Part shown: positions 6,731-12,240 of the stretch, piece after piece
Layout: each line of letters opens with the position of its first letter
Numbering within the stretch: the stretch's first letter is position 1
Assembly: GCA_947447095.1 (NCBI GenBank)
Contig: CANFIL010000036.1
Location: 1-12,240 of the forward strand
DNA length: 12,240 bases
Reading direction: 5' to 3'
Source: Actinomycetota bacterium
GTDB lineage: Bacteria > Actinomycetota > Actinomycetes > S36-B12 > UBA5976
Notes under the pieces: model-generated
Databases searched by the model: none
What the model was told of the DNA's origin: nothing
Seen by the model: only the letters and a program-made list of their open reading frames with translations
Position numbers and translations under genes: made by a program

Positions 6731-7221
6731 GACTCCCCCACGCATGAACCACGCGACTGACAGCCAGCAATCATCGCGACAACTTCATCACCTAACGGAT
6801 TCACGCCAGGGCCGGCAGCAAGGGCGTGTCCCGCCAAAACATGCAAACATTTCACGCGGTCAGGCATTCCGCCTGCACTAATTCCATCAATCTCTTCAAC
6901 ATGTCCAAGTGCTTCACGCGTTGCCAGGTAATGTTCGTGCGCTTTCAGGTAAGCCGCAGCTAACTCAGGGTCGGTTCCCAGGCGGTCTTGCATTTCTCGC
7001 ATTACATAATTAGCTTCGAGCGTGCCGATCGCTGCCGTTGCTTTCGGACATGTCATGTAATAGACCGTTGGAAAAGGCGTGCCATCAGGAAGACGTGGTT
7101 GTGTCTTCACCACATCAGGTTTTCCGCATTCACATCGGTGGGCAACTTCTACAGCGCCGCGAATTGTACGACCTAACTGAGCCTCAATTGCCTCGCGGTC
7201 ATCATCGGAAATCACAAACAA
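6727..7221 (-). CDS. DUF501 family protein
   Basis: A 164-residue cytoplasmic protein of a family with no established function that is conserved in actinobacteria between the DivIC/FtsB gene and ppx. Recognisable blocks are RCECGKPDVVKT (29-40), PRLPDGTPFPTVYY (42-55), EANYVMREMQDRL (69-81) and GISAGGMPDRVKCLHVLAGH (113-132). Cysteines 30, 32, 58, 125, 154 and 160 and histidines 127 and 132 are possible metal or redox ligands, but that is inference. The first in-frame start is TTG at 7221, three bases after the ftsB stop; GTG at 7215 is an alternative that removes two residues. Neither has a strong Shine-Dalgarno, so coupling to ftsB translation is likely. The end overlaps ppx by four bases (ATGA). 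Confidence 0.88.
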   Translation of the reverse strand: MFVISDDDREAIEAQLGRTIRGAVEVAHRCECGKPDVVKTQPRLPDGTPFPTVYYMTCPKATAAIGTLEANYVMREMQDRLGTDPELAAAYLKAHEHYLATREALGHVEEIDGISAGGMPDRVKCLHVLAGHALAAGPGVNPLGDEVVAMIAGCQSRGSCVGES

Positions 7222-7224
7222 ACT

Positions 7225-7662
7225 CTACTTAGTAGGCGTCGGCGCTGGCGACTTTACAACCAACGGATCGTTTTTAAGAAGTGGCTGGTCTGCAAGCTTT
7301 GTGCTGGTCCACAACTTGCTGTACCACGATGAGTCATTATTTGGAATAAGAGCACCTGGCACTGTGTTGATGGCAGTTGAGGTTTCTTTGTCGAGTACGA
7401 CGAATCCAATTTCACCGGGAAACACATAATTCAATCGAGCGCGCACAATTGTTCGCAGGTACGCCGGATCTTGCAAACGTGCCTTACGGTTCGTCAGATC
7501 ATCAATCGCTTGCTGCTGAGTCTGAAGTGACTGCTCGAGGGAGGCAATCTCGTGATTCTCACGAATCAAGGCGCGCATCGGCACAGCAAGTGTAAGAACA
7601 ATTGCTACGACCACCAGCAAGAGTGCAAAGGCACGGCCGGTTGGCTTGAAGGAAGATGCCAC
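7225..7662 (-). CDS. ftsB: Septum formation initiator FtsB/DivIC
   Basis: A 145-residue single-pass membrane protein with the bitopic DivIC/FtsB layout: a short cytoplasmic N-terminus, a membrane segment at about 11-31 (AFALLLVVVAIVLTLAVP), a coiled coil at about 34-64 rich in Glu, Gln and Leu, then the family block DPAYLRTIVRARLNYVFPG (65-83). The extracytoplasmic tail (about 92-145) is low in conserved motifs and ends in Pro/Thr/Lys. It should act at the division septum in a complex with FtsL and FtsQ, recruiting or activating the peptidoglycan synthase. The start is GTG at 7662, 18 bases after eno; AAGG upstream is at poor spacing. Position between eno and DUF501 is a standard actinobacterial arrangement. 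Confidence 0.92.
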   Translation of the reverse strand: MASSFKPTGRAFALLLVVVAIVLTLAVPMRALIRENHEIASLEQSLQTQQQAIDDLTNRKARLQDPAYLRTIVRARLNYVFPGEIGFVVLDKETSTAINTVPGALIPNNDSSWYSKLWTSTKLADQPLLKNDPLVVKSPAPTPTK

Positions 7663-7680
7663 GCCTACAGTTTGCCTTGT

Positions 7681-8958
7681 TTAGCCAGCAAAACGTGGGA
7701 ACGCTGCACGTCCCGCGTATCGTGCCGCAGCACCCAAATCTTCTTCAATGCGAAGAAGTTGGTTGTACTTGGCAACACGATCTGTACGTGCAGGAGCGCC
7801 ACTCTTGATCTGGCCACAGTTGAAAGCAACGGCCAAGTCAGCGATTGTGGTGTCTTCAGTTTCACCTGAACGGTGGCTCATCATGCTGCGGAAGCCCGCG
7901 CGGTGTGCCATTTCGACGGAGTCAGCAGTTTCAGTTAATGAACCGATCTGATTGACCTTTACGAGAAGTGCGTTCGCAGACTTAAGTTCAATGCCGCGTG
8001 CAATGCGCTCGGTGTTGGTGACAAAGTGATCATCACCAACAATTTGAGTGCGGCTACCTAGTTCACTCGTGATCGCTACCCACGAATTCCAATCATCTTC
8101 AGCTAGAGGATCTTCGATCGAGACGATTGGGAAATCTGAAACGAGAGTTCCGTAGAACTCGATCATTTGTTCGGTCGACTTGCTCTGGCCTTCAACATGG
8201 TAGGAACCGTCCTTGAAGAACTCTGTTGCTGCGACGTCCATTGCAAGTGCGATATCGCTTCCCAGCTTGAAACCAGCCTTGCCGATTGCCTCAGAGATAA
8301 GTTCGAGCGCAGCGCGGTTGCTTGGCAGGTTTGGCGCGAATCCACCTTCATCACCCAGACCTGTCGAGAGGCCATTGGACTTCAACACACCCTTGAGTGA
8401 GTGGTACACCTCTGCGCCCATGCGTAGCGCGTCTGCGAATGTATCGGCGCCAATTGGAGCAATCATGAATTCTTGGAAGTCAACATCGCTATCTGCGTGT
8501 GCGCCACCGTTGATGATGTTCATCATCGGTACCGGCAGGAGATGCGCGTTAGGTCCACCGATGTATCGGTACAAAGGAAGATTGGCCGATACCGCCGCAG
8601 CCTTAGCGACGGCAAGCGAGACGCCGAGAATTGCATTGGCGCCAAGACGTGCTTTATTGGGTGTGCCATCTAGGTCAATCATTGTTTGATCAACGAGACG
8701 CTGGTCTGTGGCATCGAGGCCAAGCACTTCGCCAAAGATTTCATCCTCAACCGCTGCAACAGCCTTCAGGACACCTTTACCGAGGTAACGTGCATCGCCA
8801 TCGCGTAGCTCAACAGCTTCAAAGGCGCCAGTTGATGCACCAGATGGAACCGCGGCACGACCAACCGACTGATCATCAAGAATTACTTCAACTTCAACCG
8901 TTGGATTTCCACGGGAATCGAGAATTTCACGGGCATGGACGTCAGCAATAGCGGACAC
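7681..8958 (-). CDS. eno: Enolase (phosphopyruvate hydratase)
   Basis: The glycolytic enzyme that interconverts 2-phosphoglycerate and phosphoenolpyruvate; 425 residues from the preferred start. Landmarks in this numbering: REILDSRGNPTVEVE near the N-terminus, the flexible loop PSGAST, MNIINGGAHADSDVD, GDEGGFAPN with general acid Glu204, metal ligands Asp241, Glu282 (SIEDPLAEDDW) and Asp309, catalytic Lys334 (LLVKVNQIGSLTET) and SHRSGETEDTTIADLA. The block usually read as GDD-Leu/Ile-FVTN here has His311. I chose GTG 8958 because GTGGAG lies 6 bases upstream and the N-terminus (VSAIADVHARE) then aligns without extension to the mycobacterial enolase as I recall it; GTG 8970 would add four residues. 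It lies between mazG and ftsB; the 90-base leader could carry its own promoter. Confidence 0.97.
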   Translation of the reverse strand: MSAIADVHAREILDSRGNPTVEVEVILDDQSVGRAAVPSGASTGAFEAVELRDGDARYLGKGVLKAVAAVEDEIFGEVLGLDATDQRLVDQTMIDLDGTPNKARLGANAILGVSLAVAKAAAVSANLPLYRYIGGPNAHLLPVPMMNIINGGAHADSDVDFQEFMIAPIGADTFADALRMGAEVYHSLKGVLKSNGLSTGLGDEGGFAPNLPSNRAALELISEAIGKAGFKLGSDIALAMDVAATEFFKDGSYHVEGQSKSTEQMIEFYGTLVSDFPIVSIEDPLAEDDWNSWVAITSELGSRTQIVGDDHFVTNTERIARGIELKSANALLVKVNQIGSLTETADSVEMAHRAGFRSMMSHRSGETEDTTIADLAVAFNCGQIKSGAPARTDRVAKYNQLLRIEEDLGAAARYAGRAAFPRFAG

Positions 8959-9048
8959 GGAGTACTCCACATTTCTTTAGAAGGGGGGATGTGCCTCGTT
9001 GCACGGATTGCTATCAGTCTAACGCATCGACACAGATACCTTGTGGGA
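8959..9048 (-). promoter_or_regulatory. eno leader with ribosome binding site and possible promoter
   Basis: This is the longest gap in the mfd-ppx series. GTGGAG (8965-8970) is a good Shine-Dalgarno 6 bases before GTG 8958. TAGACT (9016-9021, minus) fits the TANNNT -10 pattern, but the base run 17 bases upstream is a poor -35. A small GTGC/GCAC hairpin (8991-9004) precedes a run of C and has no T tract, so it is not a terminator. A separate eno promoter is plausible but not shown. Confidence 0.35.
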
Positions 9049-9708
9049 CTAAGGCTTCGTGCCTTCGTGGCTGCGAATAGCTGAGCGGAATCTGGTCATT
9101 TCGGCGCGCAAAACTGATTCCGAGTCAATGTCGCGTTCGCGAGCAAGTTCAACAACTGCAACAAGTAGTTGAGAAATTGTTTCCTCATCAACATCGCCAA
9201 CTACCTCGCGAAGTCGCTCACGCATGTGGCCATCTGAAGCTTTCACTTCGAGTTTGCGCGCGCGATACATCAATTGAGTAGCGACTTGAAGCGAGGGCAT
9301 TGCACTTGGGACACCATCGGTCACGGATTCGCGCGGCTTCTCTTCAGCCTTAATAGCCGCCCAGTTTGCTTCAAGTTGCTCATCTGATTCAAATTCGACA
9401 TCGCCGAATACATGTGGGTGGCGACGAATCAACTTATCGACCACGCCTTGTGCGATTGCTTCAAGCGTGAACTCGTGTTCTGTCTCTTGAGCAATGCGCG
9501 CATGGAAAACAATTTGTAGCAATAAATCGCCGAGTTCTTCGCGCAAAGAACCAAGGTCACCTTGATCCATTGCCTCAAGAGTCTCGTATGTCTCTTCAAG
9601 CAGGTAACGCGCAAGTGATTCGTGCGTTTGCTGCGCATCCCATGGGCATCCACCCGGCGAACGCAGTTGATCCATCACTTGGACCAAGCGTTCTACGGCA
9701 GATGTCAT
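9049..9708 (-). CDS. mazG: Nucleoside triphosphate pyrophosphohydrolase MazG
   Basis: A 219-residue cytoplasmic enzyme that hydrolyses (d)NTPs, including damaged ones, to NMP and pyrophosphate. The N-terminal MazG domain is intact: GGCPWDAQQTHESL (19-32), then the metal-binding helices LLEETYE (36-42) and LREELGDLLLQIVFHAR (55-71), giving the EExxE...EExxD pattern (Glu38, 39, 42, 57, 58 and Asp61), followed by IRRHPHVFG (94-102). The C-terminal half keeps the outline of a second MazG domain (LLVAVVELARERDIDSES) but has lost the acidic EExxD set, so only one active site is expected. The ATG at 9708 overlaps the stop of the upstream lipoprotein gene (ATGA), pointing to coupled translation. Confidence 0.92.
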   Translation of the reverse strand: MTSAVERLVQVMDQLRSPGGCPWDAQQTHESLARYLLEETYETLEAMDQGDLGSLREELGDLLLQIVFHARIAQETEHEFTLEAIAQGVVDKLIRRHPHVFGDVEFESDEQLEANWAAIKAEEKPRESVTDGVPSAMPSLQVATQLMYRARKLEVKASDGHMRERLREVVGDVDEETISQLLVAVVELARERDIDSESVLRAEMTRFRSAIRSHEGTKP

Positions 9709-10343
9709 TGCTGGGTTTGAGCCTTTTGCTGATCAACTGGATTGATCGTCGACAAGATGTTGTCGCTTCCAGTTGGAGCAAGGATGTCTGGGTTCCATTG
9801 TCCAAAGCGAGGATTTACATCGACGCCAATTTTTGCGCTGACTTCACCGAGGTACTTCAATAGTCCGTCGGTTTGTGCTTGCTGATCTCCACCTGGAGTC
9901 AAGAGTGCACTGATTCTTTGCTCGATCAGAACGGTTCGCATGAATTTATGAATCTCGGCTCGTGGGACACCATTGTTAGTGATGACCTGAGTAACGATGG
10001 AATCTTTACCGTATTGGGCATAGACACCTTCTTCAAACGCCGTCACTTCTTCGTCAGTGATCACAAGATTGAGGTCTTCGAGCGCAGCATCCAGAATGTC
10101 GTCGAGGATGACGCGATGAACTGCAAGTGTTGTGAGCATCTGAATGGATGGAACGCTTTGAACCTGGTCAACCGGTAAAGCCAGAATGTCCGATCGGACT
10201 TCCATAACTTGATCGTCAATGGCCTTCTTCGTGATGGTGCGGTCACCGACAGTTGCGGCAACGCCAACGTGTGACGAACCGCTTCCGCATGCGGTCAACA
10301 TGAGTGCAACTGATGCAAGACCAACGATGGAACGAATTTTCAC
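9705..10343 (-). CDS. SurA_N-like lipoprotein
   Basis: A 212-residue predicted lipoprotein. The signal peptide (MKIRSIVGLASVALMLTACG) carries the lipobox LTAC with Cys19 as the lipidated residue, so it should sit on the outer face of the membrane. Residues from about 28 to 150 (VAATVGDRTITKKAIDD onward) resemble the helical N-terminal domain of SurA/PrsA-type folding factors, but no PPIase (parvulin) domain follows, so a chaperone-like role is more likely than isomerase activity. The tail is rich in Gln, Asn and Pro. The start is GTG at 10343 with AAGAGG (10352-10357) 8 bases upstream. Genes for SurA_N-like lipoproteins occupy this place between mfd and mazG in other actinobacteria as well; the function there is poorly known. 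Confidence 0.85.
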   Translation of the reverse strand: MKIRSIVGLASVALMLTACGSGSSHVGVAATVGDRTITKKAIDDQVMEVRSDILALPVDQVQSVPSIQMLTTLAVHRVILDDILDAALEDLNLVITDEEVTAFEEGVYAQYGKDSIVTQVITNNGVPRAEIHKFMRTVLIEQRISALLTPGGDQQAQTDGLLKYLGEVSAKIGVDVNPRFGQWNPDILAPTGSDNILSTINPVDQQKAQTQQ

Positions 10344-10351
10344 GTTCTTAA

Positions 10352-10357
10352 CCTCTT
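10352..10357 (-). promoter_or_regulatory. Ribosome binding site of the lipoprotein gene
   Basis: AAGAGG on the minus strand lies 8 bases before GTG 10343 and overlaps the mfd stop codon (TAA, 10356-10358). It supports the GTG start and places initiation of the lipoprotein directly under ribosomes finishing mfd. Confidence 0.65.
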
Positions 10358-12240
10358 AACTAGCAACCATGACGGTATTGATAAGTTCAGCGACCCAGCC
10401 GATGATGTTGAGCTCGGTCGATTGTTCGACTCCAAGCATCGCAGTCTTTGGTCGGGGCACAACAATCGTACGTGTCGCAGGCAGAATCTTGGTACCTGGG
10501 TAGACCCGAGAAAGCCGCAATTGACGAGATTCTTGCAATTCGACAGGGAAAATCCGAACGGTATTCCCCGTTGCAATGACTTCCTCGACACCTACGGAAT
10601 GCAGCAGAACACGCAGTTTTGCTACCTCAACTAGCTCGTGTACCGGAGGCGGGATCTTGCCGTAGCGATCGGTAAGTTCAGCAACGACCTCGGCTACGGC
10701 TTCATCACTACGCGCATCGGCAAGTCGCCGATACATTTCAAGGCGCAAACGTTCTTCGGGAACAAATTGATGCGGGATGTGAGCATCAACTGGAAGTTCG
10801 ACTTTAACGTTGAAGTCATCTTGGTGTTCTTTACCTTCGCGCACCTCAGAGATAGCCTCACCAACTAGTCGGATGTAGAGATCAAATCCAACTTCTGCGA
10901 TGTGACCACTCTGTTCGCCACCCAAAAGATTTCCTGCACCACGTATTTCCAAGTCCTTCATTGCAACTGCGATACCAGAGCCTAAATCTGTGTGAGCAGC
11001 GATAGTTGCAAGACGGTCGTGTGCATGTTCGCTCAAAGGTCGATCTGGCGAATACAAGAAATACGCATATCCACGTTCGCGGCTTCGACCGACGCGACCA
11101 CGAAGTTGATGCAGTTGTGACAATCCATAGTTTTCAGCGCGGTCGACAATCAGCGTGTTGGCATTTGGAATGTCCAAACCACTTTCGATGATTGTTGTTG
11201 AGACCAGAACATCAAATTTCTTTTCCCAAAAATCAACGATGACTTGTTCGAGTTGATGTTCGTTCATTTGGCCATGGGCAACTGCAATGCGTGCTTCGGG
11301 AACGAGTTCGGCAAGTTTTGCTGCAACTCTATTGATGCTTTCCACTCTGTTGTGCACGAAATAAACCTGGCCATCGCGAAGAAGCTCTCGGTGGATTGCG
11401 GCAGTAATAAATTTTTCTTCGTATGGACCAACTGAAGTAAGAACGGGGTGACGCTCTTCAGGCGGCGTTTGAATAGTGGACATTTCGCGAAGTCCAGTAA
11501 CCGCCATCTCGAGCGTGCGTGGGATGGGGGTTGCAGACATAGTCAACATGTCCACGTTGGTGCGCAGTGCCTTCAGATGTTCCTTGTGCTCGACACCGAA
11601 TCGCTGTTCCTCATCAACAATGACTAGGCCAAGGTCCTTAAATCGAACATCAGCATTAAAGAGTCGATGGGTTCCAATCACAATATCGACAGAACCATCC
11701 GCCATGCCCTCCATTGCGGCCTTGACTTCCGATGCTGTTTGAAAGCGCGATAGCGCCGCCAACTTAATGGGGAACTGTGCGTAACGGCGGGTAAACGTCT
11801 GCATGTGCTGTTGCACCAACAACGTGGTTGGAACGAGGACAACAACCTGCTTGCCATCTTGGACTGCTTTGAAAGCCGCGCGGACCGCGATCTCAGTTTT
11901 GCCATAACCAACATCGCCGCAAATAAGTCGATCCATTGGGATGCTACGTTCCATATCCGCTTTTACATCATTGATCGTGGCCAACTGGTCCGGAGTTTCT
12001 ATGTGTTCAAAGGCATCTTCAAGCTCGCGTTGCCACGGAGTATCAGGTCCAAATGCGTGACCCTTACTTGCTTGTCGGGCGGCATACAGGCGAATGAGTT
12101 CACCGGCGATTTGTCTTACGGCTTTGCGTGCCTTGGACTTGGTGGCCGCCCAGTCACTTCCACCGAGACGATTGAGGCTCGGTGCCTCGCCACCCACATA
12201 TCGTGTGACATGGTCAAGCTGGTCAGTTGGGACATACAAC
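10356..12240 (-). CDS. mfd: Transcription-repair coupling factor Mfd, C-terminal part (5' end outside window)
   Basis: The open frame runs off the right edge; 627 residues are visible of a protein usually near 1,150-1,200. Mfd removes RNA polymerase stalled at lesions and recruits UvrA. The fragment begins at the end of the polymerase-interaction domain (YVPTDQLDHVTRYVG) and covers the two RecG-like helicase domains: Walker A GDVGYGKTE (108-116), DEEQ (209-212), SATPIPRT (235-242), ESGLDIPNA (352-360) and QLHQLRGRVGRS (375-386). The translocation-in-RecG motif region follows (about 410-445, with IRGAGNLLGGEQSG), then the C-terminal D7 domain (about 480-580) that masks UvrA binding. The codon at 12239 is TTG for an internal leucine, not a start. 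The stop at 10356 lies 12 bases before the lipoprotein gene, and this is the first gene of the series seen here. Confidence 0.97.
   Translation of the reverse strand, partial: LYVPTDQLDHVTRYVGGEAPSLNRLGGSDWAATKSKARKAVRQIAGELIRLYAARQASKGHAFGPDTPWQRELEDAFEHIETPDQLATINDVKADMERSIPMDRLICGDVGYGKTEIAVRAAFKAVQDGKQVVVLVPTTLLVQQHMQTFTRRYAQFPIKLAALSRFQTASEVKAAMEGMADGSVDIVIGTHRLFNADVRFKDLGLVIVDEEQRFGVEHKEHLKALRTNVDMLTMSATPIPRTLEMAVTGLREMSTIQTPPEERHPVLTSVGPYEEKFITAAIHRELLRDGQVYFVHNRVESINRVAAKLAELVPEARIAVAHGQMNEHQLEQVIVDFWEKKFDVLVSTTIIESGLDIPNANTLIVDRAENYGLSQLHQLRGRVGRSRERGYAYFLYSPDRPLSEHAHDRLATIAAHTDLGSGIAVAMKDLEIRGAGNLLGGEQSGHIAEVGFDLYIRLVGEAISEVREGKEHQDDFNVKVELPVDAHIPHQFVPEERLRLEMYRRLADARSDEAVAEVVAELTDRYGKIPPPVHELVEVAKLRVLLHSVGVEEVIATGNTVRIFPVELQESRQLRLSRVYPGTKILPATRTIVVPRPKTAMLGVEQSTELNIIGWVAELINTVMVAS

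Noticed and set aside
8213..8689. A 158-codon plus-strand open frame inside eno
   Set aside because: It lies fully antisense to a strongly conserved enolase and shows no domain or start signal of its own.
12231..12240. Apparent start of mfd at 12239
   Set aside because: It is a TTG leucine codon inside the conserved LYVPTDQLD block; the gene continues beyond the window.
1..12240. A defence, mobile or biosynthetic island
   Set aside because: Every gene but one belongs to a recognised family, most of them housekeeping or conserved actinobacterial families in a familiar gene order; no transposase, recombinase, nuclease cassette, CRISPR repeats or secondary-metabolite enzymes were seen.

Overview
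The window reads as ordinary chromosomal core from an actinobacterium (Actinomycetota) of moderate GC, roughly half by eye. Three things point there: the cluster mfd - SurA-like lipoprotein - mazG - eno - ftsB/divIC - DUF501 - ppx on the minus strand, which is a typical actinobacterial gene order; protein sequences such as enolase and DUF501 that match actinobacterial forms; and heavy use of GTG/TTG starts with several starts lacking a Shine-Dalgarno sequence. The moderate GC suggests a streamlined or freshwater lineage rather than a high-GC soil genus, but no 16S rRNA or other decisive marker is present.

Layout. Positions 1-319 hold the 3' end of greA (+), closed by a hairpin terminator that can serve both strands. 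Positions 372-2213 (-) hold a two-gene DrrA/DrrB-type ABC exporter. Positions 2328-4777 (+) hold threonine dehydratase (ilvA) translationally coupled by TAATG to an MFS exporter-like protein. msrA (4753-5340, -) converges on the MFS gene and overlaps it by 25 bases. A 92-residue protein of unknown function (5395-5673, +) is divergent from msrA and is followed by a convergent tRNA with anticodon UAA (5678-5752, -). From 5804 to the right edge runs one long minus-strand series, read right to left: mfd (5' truncated), a SurA_N-like lipoprotein, mazG, eno, ftsB/divIC, a DUF501 gene and ppx. Gaps in it are short, with two ATGA overlaps; the longest, 90 bases before eno, may hold an extra promoter.

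How the genes relate. The long series joins DNA repair coupled to transcription (Mfd), NTP pool cleaning (MazG), glycolysis (enolase), division (FtsB/DivIC) and polyphosphate turnover (Ppx). These share an operon-like layout, not a pathway. ilvA starts isoleucine synthesis, and the coupled transporter may move a related amino acid or product. MsrA repairs oxidised methionine.

No mobile element, CRISPR array, prophage, defence island or new multigene system was seen, and there is no gene-free stretch above about 115 bases. The items most worth a second look are the tRNA with a UAA anticodon but a short (class I) variable loop, the unrecognised 92-residue gene, a histidine beside a metal-binding aspartate in enolase, and the ilvA-transporter coupling.
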